64,000 nt of DNA from Tridacna crocea (taxonomy: Eukaryota > Mollusca > Bivalvia > Cardiida > Cardiidae), in NCBI GenBank assembly GCA_943736015.1, contig OX031058.1, positions 13,169,001 through 13,233,000 on the forward strand. The letters run 5' to 3'. The notes beneath the pieces were generated by a model. It ran no database searches. It was not told the origin of the DNA and saw only the letters and a program-made list of their open reading frames with translations. Each line of letters starts with the position of its first letter. The stretch's first letter is position 1. This document shows, one piece after another, positions 11,205 through 22,189 of this stretch. The position numbers and the translations under genes are program-made.

Positions 11205-11560
11205 CCGTGCCAGCGCATGTCATATTCTTCGAAGATTCGACATGTCTTAACTCCACGGATCACTCCACCCTATATTGGGAGGGATTGTAGTAATACGCGC
11301 TATAAAGTAGCAATGGAGAAAATGGCTTAAATTATCAATTCTTTTGAGGAAAAAACAGGCCTGTTTTTGCTCCAGATTCCTCTAAACTGTCGATCATAGC
11401 TGAATGAATCGCACTAGGTAGCGTTTTATTGAGTAACGGTTGTCGCGTAGGAAAGTAGTCCGGTTCTATACCCAAGATACTCAAATTAGATAGATGAGTG
11501 TTTGTAGAATGCCATCTAGCGGGAGATGATGGCAAGTCATCACAAAATCCATTTTTGTCT
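11205..11560 (-). repeat. Family F repeat, inverted copy 2
   Basis: Begins TGTCATATTCTTCGAAGATTCG, the reverse complement of the end of copy 1, and runs back to CATCTAGCGGGAGATGATG. Together the two copies make arms of about 350 bp around a 275-bp spacer. Confidence 0.7.
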
Positions 11561-11567
11561 AACAAAA

Positions 11568-11740
11568 CCGACCACATTATGAGGTAAAATGATCCTTGGA
11601 CATGCAAAGAATTTACATATAGCAAAAATGTTTCGACTCATGTCAGCCTGCGCGGACTGCGCAGGCTGACATGAACCGAAACCTTTTTTCAGATCCATAC
11701 GTCCCTTTTTACAATGCATGGCTCATATATCTTGGCGATA
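11568..11740. mobile_element. Family D fragment
   Basis: Central hairpin CATGTCAGCCTGCGCGG / CTGCGCAGGCTGACATG with the D-type flanks GGACATGCAAAGAATT and GCATGGCTCATA. Confidence 0.7.
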
Positions 11741-11799
11741 ATATCTGAAGCATGCACGTAAACATTTATTGACTTCTATATTATAACAGCTATAGATGC

Positions 11800-11885
11800 T
11801 TACCGGACAGTTTAGATCAAGATCAGATCGCAGTGAATATACTGTTTGATCAGGTGTTTTTGGAGACGATCTGTCCAACACGGAT
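11800..11885 (+). mobile_element. Family B hairpin remnant
   Basis: GATCAAGATCAGATCGCAGTG followed by diverged arms. Confidence 0.4.
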
Positions 11886-11929
11886 TCTTTCTGACTAAAT
11901 AAGTACTTTCATTCTACTCCGAAGTCGCC

Positions 11930-12240
11930 CCGATCGCCGTTTGCTCACTCGTTATCGTGCAGGACTTGAGAACAAGGGGTTCTGGGTTCGATCCATGGGT
12001 AAGCCAATTTTTGTTTTCGAGGACGGACGATTGCCATTGCAACAGGATTTATTCCCCTACCACCACTGACCATTGCTTTGACGATGGTAATATGGGAAAT
12101 CAGACGGTAGCTTGGAAAGAAAATTGTGCGGAGTACTGGTAAAAGAGACCCCAGGAAAGCACGGATAAGTACACTGGCAGCCGCGACATGACTGAAAACC
12201 CGTTGAAAACGACCAACATACATCCAAGCAAACAGTATCC
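11930..12240 (+). repeat. tRNA-derived SINE-like repeat
   Basis: The tRNA-like head carries a B-box-like GGGTTCGATCC (about 11983). A body follows with GATTGCCATTGCAACAGGATT and GATGGTAATATGGGAAA. A diverged copy in the same orientation is at 29455-29720. Frames over it on both strands are not genes. Confidence 0.6.
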
Positions 12241-12549
12241 GGTGTAAAGTTCTTTTAGAGGCACACTGTCGGCCAAAAGCTAGAGGGAAAAAAAGTTCTA
12301 GTTTTACAACATGTTTTGCCAGCGGCTAGTTAAGGGAACAAAGGAAAAGATTACCTTTTGTCGTCATAGACACTTTCAGTCATATTGGATTGCAAGAATT
12401 ATACTTAGAGTCTCATGGCTATAAAGCAAACTTTGTGTCTGTGAGGCTTACTCTCTCAATTCGGAACCATGTGATCGCCATAAGAAGAACACAGTATCTC
12501 ATAAGCGACTTGAAGCGGTTCTTTCGTTTAGACACAGTGCAGGCTATAT

Positions 12550-12813
12550 CGCCTGCAAGGCGCGTAAAAGGGGCTTTCTGACATTTGCGTAAAGAGTCGT
12601 CTCGGTTCAATTCACGCAATCCCCGCAGGCTAATCCTAGACGGTACTTTACGACTACACAAAGTTCCGTGCTACAGTAGACTTGTGCAAAACAAAATATA
12701 CATAAAAAAGGAAAGTGTCGTTTCGGATTAGCCTGCGCGTAGTGTGCAGGTTGATCCGCAACAACATTTGACGCAAATGTCCGACTGCCCCTTTTCGCGT
12801 GTTGCAGGCCAAT
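12550..12813. mobile_element. Family C double-hairpin MITE, diverged
   Basis: Terminal CGCGTAAAAGGGGCTTTCTGACATTTGCG is mirrored by CGCAAATGTCCGACTGCCCCTTTTCGCG. Both inner hairpins (TCGTCTCGG and AGCCTGCGCG) are partly decayed. Confidence 0.7.
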
Positions 12814-13784
12814 TATAGGGGTTGAATCAAGCTCAGGTCATACACAAAACTATAGGTATCCTGAATAACTGCTTATCCGAACACGGCAAGCTCATTTAAG
12901 TTCCATGGTGAACATAATCAGTAATCATACAGATCGTTTTGTGATAATAATCTCTTTTGTTTTAATTTGCTTTATATTTAGCTTACCTATCATTCAATAA
13001 TATTCAGTCCTCTATAACGGTGCAAATAATACGGTGTGATATATTCAATAGCAGTGATATTTTACTAAATATGAAATATCTAATGATTTTATGACGGATA
13101 TTTAAACACGTATTTTTTTTCTTATTTCAAATAGTTCAGAAATTTTCATGACTTTCCAACCCTTTGTTGCCAGTGAGAACCTACATAGTTTTTTCAGACG
13201 GTATATATCAGGATCAGAATGCAGAGAAAAACAATCCTATTTCTAATGCAAAGCTACGTTAAAAATTATTCAGTGTTGAACTTGTTAATCTGTATTAATT
13301 TTGGGCCTTAAAAAAACTGGATTCGTTTATTTTACAGTGAAAGAAACAACCTCGTTTGGCAGTCTAAGGGCAATATTTGGCATTTTGTACACATTGCAGT
13401 TGTTGGAAAGGAAAATATCATAGCAAATACAACCTTTGAAAGTAGCCTACGTAATAGCGGGTGCCATGGTTTCACGATGGTTGAAACACCGATCAGCCGT
13501 TTCAAATATTGTAGTGATTCCAAAAGTTTAAGACTATCTATCTGTATGAGATGTCATCGAAGCAAATGAATTGTCATTTGATTTATGATTCGAATATTAA
13601 TTAAGAACGAAGAATACAGTTCATGGACGCCTCATCTATACATCTCTAAAAGCACCGAGGTTGGCCTCATCTTACTTGGGAGGGGATCGTTGTGCATTTA
13701 CATAAGATAGACGTTCACTTTATCCTTTGTAAGCCTCAAAGCAAAATCAGAGGCTTTAGCGAACGACATACATCCAAAATCAGG
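12814..13784. other. Gene-free stretch
   Basis: AT-rich. Apart from a weak family B-like phrase near 13195 (ATATATCAGGATCAGAATGCAG), no repeat or exon is recognised. Confidence 0.35.
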
Positions 13785-13786
13785 GT

Positions 13787-13979
13787 CCGTATTCACCAAC
13801 CATTCCTAAGAACATTCTTATTATTCCTCAGAATTTTGTCAATATGAAAGTAACAGAACATCTGATTGGCGAAACCATTTGGTTTAGCCAATCAGATGTT
13901 CTGTTACTTTCAGAGTCCGAAAATCTTGAAGAATAAGACAAAGAACGTTCTTATGAATGGTTGGTGAATACGGACTCTG
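13787..13979. mobile_element. Family G MITE (193 bp)
   Basis: The ends GGTCCGTATTCACCAACCATTC and GAATGGTTGGTGAATACGGACTC are near-perfect inverted repeats. The centre has a second inverted repeat, AGTAACAGAACATCTGATTGGC with its complement. A worn copy is at 17228-17422. Confidence 0.8.
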
Positions 13980-14252
13980 ATTACACAGAACATGCATTAT
14001 GATCTTGGATCTATATGACCGTTTGTTTAGTCAAGCCTGATAGATGAAACTTTTTTCTGAGTTTTTGAGTACTTTATTTTTAACTGTCGAAAGAATTCGA
14101 GTTTCTATATTCGGTGTTGAGGGACTAAAAGAAACCATCGAAGAAAAACATTCGCTTCATTTATGCCAACCTTGGAAAATAATCTCAGTGTTTTATCCTA
14201 TAGTCTTATCTGCAACTTCGAACATTTCAATATTATCCAATTGACCTAAAAG

Positions 14253-14344
14253 ATGTCTCGCCAATCTTTGACGTCATCCAGCCTGTCAATGGCACCATCT
14301 GTGGTTGAAAGCGATACCAGTGACAAGAGTTCATGGACCGAATT
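14253..14344 (+). CDS. Unrecognised gene, exon 1 (MSRQSLTSSSL...)
   Basis: The ATG opens a serine/threonine-rich stretch of 30 codons (MSRQSLTSSSLSMAPSVVES then DTSDKSSWTE). It ends with two bases of the next codon at a GTACGG donor. The following exon at 15349 begins with the single base needed, so the join is in phase and creates a Phe codon. Reading straight through would meet a stop after about 30 more codons with no protein character. The donor is not a strong consensus, so the exact border is inferred. No clear promoter is seen upstream. Confidence 0.55.
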
Positions 14345-15027
14345 GTACGGGTTTTATTTGTCTGGCGTTTGCATGTCTGTGTATATGTTTCATATTTGTC
14401 TCTGACTGAATATCGCTACTTATTTCTGGATAATTTCATATCGCATGTTTTTGAAGTCTCGAAGTGTTTGCTTTGAAAGAGACCAAATAAAAACAGTTGA
14501 TCTTTTATCCCGTATGCCTCGACTTCGGATTAACTGTGGTTGTGGTAGAAATCTAGACACACTGTACGCAACGTCTTAAACGCATTACACGATATAGAGT
14601 AAAATACCTTTGGAAAATAAGGGACGAATGAAATAATATTATGTCGAGGGACCTTTTCAGTAACTGTTGACATTGCTACTGTTTTTCTCATTTTTGCTTT
14701 CAGCAATTTTAGAATAGCATTTGGAGGGGCTTCAAGACCGCAAATGTCCTGTCTTACCTTCCAAAATGCATATTTTAGAAGTGAACACTTGTATCACTTC
14801 TCCTTCTTCTCCTTCTTCAGATAGGTCCCCTCGCTGTACTACAAACTGGTATGAACACTATGAATGTTCGTATTAGTATTAAAAAATCAGAAATGGAAAC
14901 TTGTGCTGGAGGTGAATGCGAGTATATTCATCTGTAGCTAAATTAATCATTTTCATTTTATTCAGCAAATATTACTTGAAATGTCAGCTATCAAGGTCAC
15001 TGCATGTTTCATATAGTGGATAGATAA

Positions 15028-15294
15028 TTGGCTTGCAACTCGCGAAAAGGGGCATTCGGACATATGCGTAAAGTGTCGTCTCGGATGAGCCTGCGCAGTC
15101 CGCGCAGGCTAATTCGAGACGGCACTTTCCGTTTTTATTTAATTTTCTGTTTTGCGTAAGTCTGCTGTAGCACAAAATCAAATGAAGTCGTAAAGTGCCG
15201 TCTCGGATCAGCCTGCGCGGCCTGCGCAGGCTGATCCGAGACGACACTTTACGCAAATGTCTGAATGCCACTTTTTTATGTGTTGCAAGCCAAA
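15028..15294. mobile_element. Family C double-hairpin MITE, intact, in the intron
   Basis: TTGGCTTGCAACTCGCGAAAAGG is mirrored by TGTTGCAAGCCAA. Two inner hairpins are present, one ending in GTCCGCGCAGGCT and one in CAGCCTGCGCGGCCTGCG. It ends about 54 bases before the splice acceptor at 15348. Overlapping open frames on both strands are repeat translations. Confidence 0.85.
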
Positions 15295-15348
15295 AATTAT
15301 CATACAGGACAATTGCTGAACCACTTGTTACTCTTTATCTCGTTACAG

Positions 15349-16090
15349 TGAGCGTCTCTTTCCAAACCGTTGGGAGGCTGAAAATGAGATGGATAAAAGT
15401 TTGAAGATCCTTAAAAGGAAGCAAGCTGCAACCCTGCGCCTGCGCAAAATGAACACGGTACACGAGCGCCTCCTGGAAGGAAAGATCCGTATACTCAGCA
15501 CAAGCTTTGAACAGCTGACGAAGGAACTGAAGAAGGAGACACAGAGCTTGAAAGCAGAAATGGACGAGACGAAACCTGCTTTACAACTTCCTCGGATTGA
15601 CTCGGCCAAGTCAAATATCGCTGAGTCTCGTAGTCAAAGTAGGATGAGTGAAAACGCGAGAGTTAGCCGGTCAACATCTCAGGAATCGGGTGTGTGCAAT
15701 ACATGTCACTATGACCCAACTAACACTGAACGATGTAAACATTTTCCATGCTATTTACCAATCACTTATAACAGTATGGGCTTTATGACTAAAACCCAGT
15801 CCTATTCTAATACAGGCAACTATAGACGTTTGTTACAAAGATGCCGAGATTTAAGACCACCCACATCTCAAGTTCAGCCGAAGGTCAAGGTTAATGACAA
15901 TACTGATAGCGCCCTTTATGACTCCAAGGCGCCAAGAACAACTGTCAAAGAAAAGATTAGAGGTCTGAAGCTCCTTGTTAAAGAAATGAAAGAACGCAAT
16001 GAAAAGACAAAACCAAAGGAATGGGCCGTTAAATATGGAGAACCTATACCTCGTCGCTTTATTTTGAAGCCCTTAAAAACTAGTGTTTAG
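15349..16090 (+). CDS. Unrecognised gene, exon 2 and stop (basic coiled-coil-like protein)
   Basis: Acceptor CTCGTTACAG at 15348; one base completes the split codon, then ERLFPNRWEAENEMDKS follows. With exon 1 the protein is about 277 residues. The first half is rich in K, R, E and L with heptad-like spacing (LKILKRKQAATLRLRK; LTKELKKETQSLKAEMDE), suggesting a coiled coil. A serine-rich linker (SRSQSRMSEN...SRSTSQESG) leads to a Cys/His patch (CNTCHYDPTNTERCKHFPC), which could bind a metal but matches no finger I know. A second basic helix (REKIRGLKLLVKEMKERN-like) precedes the C-terminus, PRRFILKPLKTSV. There is no signal peptide or membrane segment. I recognise no family; it could be a cilia or sperm structural protein, but that is only a guess. 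Confidence 0.75.
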
Positions 16091-16091
16091 A

Positions 16092-16097
16092 AATAAA
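16092..16097 (+). promoter_or_regulatory. Candidate polyadenylation signal AATAAA
   Basis: AATAAA begins one base after the TAG of the unrecognised gene, which supports this being its last exon. The resulting 3' UTR would be unusually short. Confidence 0.5.
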
Positions 16098-16194
16098 TGT
16101 TCATGTCTGAATATAGTTATCTTTTTTGGCACAAAAATGATTGAGTGGTGGACAGTGAAGATTAAGGTCAGATTTCATTTGCAGTCTCATTTTT

Positions 16195-16562
16195 GTGGCA
16201 TTTGTCGATAATAAATGTTCAATATTGAATTCTGAAGACCATGTATGGTACTTTGTGCAAAACCGAAGGAAATAAACCCAATTAAACTCAATTTTTCTAG
16301 ACCAATGGATTTTTTCAAAAGCACTCGGATATATGATTGGAAATGGCGTGTAAAAAGAAGCTGCAAAAGGCCATCGATCGTTGAAATATTTCTTTTTTTT
16401 GTTGAAAATAGCTTCATCTCTTCATAGCCTTCTACTGGAGTAATGATATGCGCAAAATTTGTCTCCTTTCTACTTTCCTTCCGGGGTTGTTAGTTCCAAA
16501 ACCAGTTCGTCACTGGGCTTATTCGTCCCATGATTGCACGCTACTCATTTGATTGTGCATGA
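16195..16562 (+). repeat. Family H dispersed repeat, copy 1
   Basis: Runs from GTGGCATTTGTCGATAATAAA to GATTGCACGCTACTCATTTGATTG and includes GGCCATCGATCGTTGA. The second full copy is at 44155-44520 and a reversed fragment is at 33850-33962. No coding content. Confidence 0.65.
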
Positions 16563-16729
16563 ATATTTTCAGGTAGAAAACTTAATTTTGTTGTTGGGAA
16601 TAAGACCCTGACGGCAAGGGATGATTAACCCATACACTTTATCTATAATGTAATTCTAAAAAAGGATCGAAAGTCTTTAAGATAAATAAAAAACAAATAC
16701 AGTCGATTGCGTTAACTCTTCTCATCCTG

Positions 16730-16820
16730 TGGGCAACATACGACACTTGGGACGGTGTAATAAAGAGCAGACTGCACAAGACCAGTGTTTTGGTCTCAGA
16801 CTGTAACTACCCATAATTTG
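16730..16820 (+). mobile_element. Family B remnant
   Basis: GGGACGGTGTAATAAAGAGCAGACTGCACAAGACC is a decayed half of the family B hairpin. Confidence 0.4.
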
Positions 16821-17227
16821 TTAAATATTCCTGTCGAAGGAGCCCCAGAAAAATAACCTTAAGACTTTTCTGCTTACATAGAAAAGCCATAGAATGGAAG
16901 GGAAGCGACTCTTCCGCAGATTTTGATATCATAAACTTACTGAATTATCGTTCTTTACCCTCAGAAAGTTATTTTTTAACGACAGCTTTTCCTTTGAGCT
17001 GTTATTATCGAACGAGCTGACAAAGACGTGCCAGAGGTTACTATGTTGTAAGGGAAGGGGCCGATATGATCCGGATATCAAGCTATTTCTGTTACAACTA
17101 TTAAATCGACCGAATATCAGTTATATGTTGTGCTGATCTACATTAGACTAATTGACTTGTACATTACTTATGGAATAACCGCAAAAGTTTGATTGTGAGA
17201 TAGGTGTCTTGAAACCTGTCAGCTTAG

Positions 17228-17422
17228 GTCCGTATTCACAAACCATACCGTATTGCATTCTTATCTTATTCCAGATTTAGAAACAGTCGCGCATTTTGAT
17301 AGGCTTTACTATTTGGTTTCGTCGATCAGAAATCACATTGCTTTGATATTAAAAAAATTCCTATGAATTTTGAGAAGTGAGAATGTTATCAAGAGAGGTT
17401 GGTGAATACGTGTCCTGATCAA
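17228..17422. mobile_element. Family G MITE, worn copy
   Basis: GGTCCGTATTCACAAACCATACC at the left and GAGGTTGGTGAATACGTGTCC at the right, with a decayed centre. Confidence 0.6.
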
Positions 17423-17429
17423 CCGTTGG

Positions 17430-17690
17430 TTGATTGATTGACTGACTGCACTGGTGTTTAACGCCCTTTTCAACATTATTTCAGGTGTATTGCGGCGACC
17501 AGTGCACCTATCCATCATTTCTTGGAGTTTCTTTTTCCAGTTCACCGCAGAATATTCTTTCTCATTTACTGAATTATTTCCCACATAACCTTAATCAACA
17601 CAAAGGTCAGCGGTGAGAGGATGAACCGTTGGACAAACCGTATCTGAGGAAGCCAGCAAGCAGTTGATCTGTCGCTTTCTCGCTCACCTG
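17430..17690. repeat. Probable SINE tail
   Basis: TTGCGGCGACCAGTGCACCTATCC resembles the tail of the SINE-like repeats at 10330 and 62430 (CACGGCGGTCGGTGCACCTACGC). The tRNA-like head is not recognisable. Confidence 0.35.
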
Positions 17691-17902
17691 TTCGGACTCG
17701 TCAAAATTTACAGCTGTTGCAGACGACAAAAAAGTAAAAAAAAAAGTATGACTTAAATATTGAAATCAGCTTTTGGGAGGATAGAAAACACAGAGGGAAA
17801 AGGAGAAAATGCAGGTTACCTGCATTTTCTCCTTTTTCCTCGATGTTTTCAAAAGCCTTTGTCAGGATCTTTAAAAGTCGGAATTGTGTGGTAGAGGGTT
17901 AA
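17690..17902 (+). mobile_element. Family A MITE, variant centre
   Basis: The hairpin centre is ATGCAGGTTACCTGCAT instead of ATGCTGGTTACCAGCAT, with the change on both arms. The right end is GGGTTAA; the left TTAA is lost. Confidence 0.75.
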
Positions 17903-18104
17903 ATAAATCAACAGATAAGCAACGAGGCAAACAATTAATTGATCGGTCCGATTGATCAACCATTAAGAGGTCACGGCTTAGACTGTGTTACAAAGACGTT
18001 TTTTTTTTTTATATTTAAAACATCAAATAGGGTAAGCAGTAATCAAAATAAAGAAATTAAATTCAATTTAATGGATTTATTTAATGATGGCACAAGAAAT
18101 AATA

Positions 18105-18367
18105 ATTGGCTCGAAACACGCGAAAAGGGGCATTCAGACACTTGCGTAAAGTGTCGTCTCGGATCAGCCTGCGCAATCCGCATAGGCTGATCCGAGACGA
18201 CACTTTCCGTTTTCATTTAAATTTCTATGTTATGCAAGACTACTGAAGAACAACATCTATGTAGTCGTAAAGTACCATCTCGGATCAGCCTGCGCAGACT
18301 GCGCAGCCTGATCCAAGACGACACTTTACGCAAATGGCCGAATGTCCCTTTACGCATGCTGCAGGCA
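18105..18367. mobile_element. Family C double-hairpin MITE
   Basis: TTGGCTCGAAACACGCGAAAAGG to CATGCTGCAGGCAA. Both CAGCCTGCGCA hairpins are recognisable. Confidence 0.8.
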
Positions 18368-18449
18368 ATATAATGTACACTATACACTATTATAATTATG
18401 CATGTAACGATAAAATGGTTTATATAGTTTCAACTCAACAAATCTTTAT

Positions 18450-18570
18450 CAACGTCCCTACGATCCTTACAGAGAAAGCTTTTGAAAACACTTCAGGAAA
18501 AGGAGAACATAAGTAAAAGCAGCATTTACTCCTTTTTTCCGACATTGCATTCGATTTTTGTAAGAAAAAA
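18450..18570. mobile_element. Family A remnant
   Basis: GAAAACACTTCAGGAAAAGGAG and a mutated mirror arm (TTTACTCCTTTTTTCC). The ends are not found. Confidence 0.5.
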
Positions 18571-19009
18571 ACAACAACGCCAATTGTACCACGGTCAATT
18601 TGTCGTTCAAATGGTTGCATTATGATAGAGTCTGTCCCAAGTTTTGTCGTATGGAAGCAGGTCAAAACTGATCAATGGTAAACTCTTAAATCTTAGATAA
18701 GTCACCATAAAACAATAATTTTGATCTGGACTTAAAACATAAGCTCCACTGGTGGTCATATTTGTATGAAGTAGATGTATTGTTAGTAAAAAAACGAAGA
18801 AATAACGTTACAACTGACATCCTCAAAAAAGTTTTTCCCTGTCTTAACCCCCTAGCGATCACTAAAACAAAAGTACAATTTCTTATAATCGCAGTGGTCT
18901 TTACGAAAGCCCATTTATTAGTTTGGTTTCATGACTGCTGGACTGAGCCTCCCCTGTGCCTCTTCCACGGACACTTACATGTAGCTAGCACCGTCATCAG
19001 GGCTGGAGC

Positions 19010-19140
19010 CAATCAGGACTTGTATTTAAGCCATGCGCTATGGAAAGGGAATTCAATGTATCTGCAAAAAGGTTCGATTCAGACTAGCCTGCGCAATCTG
19101 CGCAGGCTGGGCTGAATCGAAACTTTTTGCAATGAGTCAT
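19010..19140. mobile_element. Family D fragment
   Basis: Hairpin GATTCAGACTAGCCTGCGCA / TGCGCAGGCTGGGCTGAATC lying directly beside the satellite-bearing element. Confidence 0.65.
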
Positions 19141-19142
19141 TT

Positions 19143-20560
19143 TTATACGCCCGTCGAAGACGGGACGTATTATGGGATCACCCGTGGCGGGCGGGCGGGC
19201 GGGCAGGCGGGCGTCCGGGCGGCGTCCAGTTCTTTGTCCGGAGCATATCTCCAAAACTATACAAGCTAGGGTTATGAAATTTCATGGGTGGATAGATCTC
19301 ACCGAGGCGGAGTGCAGTGCACAGGAATCATAACTCTTGCTTGCTTAATTTTTGAGTTATTGCCCTTTGTTGTTTTTCATACTTGAATTTTGTCCGGAGC
19401 ATATCTCCAAAACTATACTAGCTAGGGTTATGAAATTTCATGGGTGGATAGATCTCATGGAGGGGGAGTGCAGTGCACAAGAATCATAACTCTTGCTTGC
19501 TTAATTTTTGAGTTATTGCCCTTTGTTGTTTTTCATACTTGAATTTTGTCCGGAGCATATCTCCAAAACTATACTAGCTAGGGTTATGAAATTTCATGGG
19601 TGGATAGATCTCATTGAGGGAGAGTGCAGTGCACAAGAATCATAACTCTTGCTTGCTTAATTTTTGAGTTATTGCCCTTTGTTGTTTTTCATACTTGAAT
19701 TTTGTCTGGAGCATATCTCCAAAACTATACTAGCTACGGTTATGAAATTTTATGGGTGGATAGATCTCATCAAGCGGGAGTGCAGTACACAAGAATCATA
19801 ACTCTTGCTTGCTTAATTTTTGAGTTATTGCCCTTTGTTGTTTTTCATACTTGAATTTTGTCCGGAGCATATCTTTAGAACTATAGTAGCTAGGGTTATG
19901 AAATTTCATGGGTGGATAGATCTCATGGATGGGGAGTGCAGTGCACAAGAATCATAACTCTTGCTGTCTTAATTTTTCAGTTATTGCCCTTTGTTGTTTT
20001 TTATACTTGAATTTTGTCCGGTGAATATCTCCAAAACTATACTAGCCAGGGTTATGAAATTTCATGGGTGGATAGATCTCATTGAGGTAGAGTGCAGTGC
20101 ACAAGAATCATAACTCTTGCTTGCTTAATTTTTGAGTTGTTGCCCTTTGTTGTTTTTTATACTTGAATTTTGTCCGGAGCATATCTCCAAAACTATACTA
20201 GCTAGGGATATGAAATTTTATGGGTGGATAGATCTCACCGAGGCAGAGTGCAGTGCACAAGAATCATAACTCTTGCTTGCTTAATTTTTGAGTTATTGCC
20301 CTTTGTTGTTTTTCATACTTGAATTTTGTCCGGTGCATATCTCCAAAACTATACTAGCTAGGGTTATGAAATTTCATGGGTGGATAGATCTCATCGATGG
20401 GGAGTGCAGTGCACAAGAATCATAACTCTTGCTTGCTTAATTTTTGAGTTATTGCCCTTTGTTGTTTTTCATACTTGAATTTTGTCCGGTGCATGCCCCA
20501 GCTTTACAACTTTGGGTAAGACGGGCGTATCTTGCGACAATTTGCCGCTCTTGTTTTACA
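19143..20560 (+). mobile_element. Non-autonomous element with internal satellite
   Basis: Starts TATACGCCCGTCGAAGACGGG, with a terminal hairpin CCCGTCGAAGACGGG, then a GGGC run. It ends GACGGGCGTATCTTGCGACAA...GCTCTTGTT. The first 11 bases reappear inverted near the right end. The interior is a 156-bp tandem array. The layout resembles the element at 45381-46225. No protein is encoded. Confidence 0.65.
19236..20483 (+). repeat. Tandem satellite, 8 units of exactly 156 bp
   Basis: The start motif GTCCGGAGCATATCTCC recurs at 19236, 19392, 19548, 19704, 19860, 20016, 20172 and 20328, and begins again at 20484. Every spacing is 156 bases. Units differ by scattered substitutions, most obviously in the segment following AGATCTCA. 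Confidence 0.92.
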
Positions 20561-20984
20561 ATTCGAAGGACTATTTTATCTAGTGATTGAGTTAGATGGT
20601 TGACAAAAAGGATTTTACGGTGGCTTGCAATATGTAAAACATCACGGAGATGCTTTAAATCTCCGTTTGCTAGAAGGCCTCTAATTTATTATTTGTCGTA
20701 GTATTACATTTAAAAGACATTCTGAAATGCTTGATGAAAAGAAGCGAAGCTCTTATAGCGTCCAACTGAATTAACAACCTGTTTACAAAATAAAATTAAA
20801 TTTCATTTCTACCATTTAAAAATGCAAAGATTATTATGACTTTTACGGTATGTCAAGGTGCAGTTCGCAAAAGTTCCAGCCAGTGGCAGAAAAAAAGAAT
20901 TTTGAAACTAGAACAGATTCTACCATGCTGCATTATGTGTTTGTCTAAATCGATGATCGCCGATGATTAGCCGACTTTTCGTCG

Positions 20985-21400
20985 TAAAGATCTGCAGTGA
21001 CGTGTTAGTGACGTAAACACCACGTGATCATTTAAATCGTGGAAACAAACCCTTCAGTTACCTGATTGTTTTGTCCCCATTCTAGGCTGTAAAAACGTTT
21101 GTATATTGGCATTGGAAACAGAGAAAACGACACAGGCTGATCATCCCTAATTCATTTATCATCAGCACAGGAAACGTTTTCTTCATCTAAATAAGGCAGT
21201 AGTCCTGTCTACTACGTCATAGCACTAATGAGAGGCAATGTTATCACATGACCTTCTCGAAGACCTAGTTCGAATATACACGAATGATAACAAAGGTTGT
21301 CTCGATCAATGGCGTCCGTGAAATCGACAGGCTTCTCCTTGCATTTTCGCACACGTGTATCATGGCAACCAATGCAGTAACTGACGCGTTTAAGTTTTCT
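20985..21400. promoter_or_regulatory. Cluster of E-box and CRE-like motifs
   Basis: GTGACGTGTTAGTGACGTAAACACCACGTGATC, then TACGTCA, CACATGACC, CACACGTG and CATGGCAACC lie within about 400 bases, next to an ATGGCGTCCG start-like context near 21308. This looks like a promoter but no downstream exon was secured. The rest of 20561-21880 holds no recognised gene or repeat. Confidence 0.25.
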
Positions 21401-21782
21401 CCGATCTTATATATCTGTTGTGATGGGTTATCCAATATATTTTCGAATTATAAACGGTGAAAATTACCTATTTTTGACTTTACAGGGGCTTTAAACCCCA
21501 GTGGAAGAAAAATTATTGTGATTCAGCCTACAAAATTATCAGTGAAGGTGTAAAAAACATTGCAGAAAAGAGGAAAACATGTAAAAGTAAGCTGTTTATT
21601 CAATGTTTAAAAATTCCTAAAATGTCAGTTGGATTAAATGAAATGCCTTGTTTGTATTACTTATAAGAACGAGATGTCGGCCCATGTCCGACTTCACATT
21701 CCGACGACATTGCATTCAGTTCTCCTCATAATTATTACGAGATACAAGAAAGATGCAAAAAAAAAAATCTCTCCTTGTTACA

Positions 21783-21835
21783 GTTAATAAAATTTATAAT
21801 AATGATAATGATAATAATGATAATAACACTAATAA
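21783..21835. repeat. AAT/GAT microsatellite
   Basis: Alternating AATAATGATAATGATAATAA triplets. Confidence 0.7.
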
Positions 21836-21899
21836 TTCTTACTTTTTCAAGTTGATTTTCTGTTTCGTACCACGCAAAATGAAATAAAAACAAAGAGAG

Positions 21900-22120
21900 T
21901 AGATTTGCGTAAATGGTCGTCTCGGATCAGCCTGCGCAGTCCATGAGGTCTACTCCGAGACGGCATTTTACCATCTATATTTTGTTTTGCTACAGCAAAC
22001 TTGCGCAAAACAGCAAATTACACAAAAAAACGGAAAAATGTAGTCTCGGATTAGCCTGCGCGGACAGCGCAGGCTAATCCGAGACGACATTTTACGCAAA
22101 TGTCCAAAATAACCGTTTAC
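21900..22120. mobile_element. Family C MITE, end-trimmed
   Basis: GTCTCGGATCAGCCTGCGCAG and GTCTCGGATTAGCCTGCGCGG hairpins are both present; the outermost TTGCAAGCC ends are missing. Confidence 0.75.
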
Positions 22121-22189
22121 GCTTCAAAATGTTAGTGTGCATTGCTTACTTAACACATATGACTCTACAGTTAACACATTGACGGCGCT

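Noticed and set aside
18762-19115. 117-codon plus-strand frame
   Set aside because: Its last part is a family D hairpin and the rest has no coding character.
19236-20483. CRISPR-like array
   Set aside because: Units are 156 bases of continuous tandem repeat with no unique spacers, in an animal genome.
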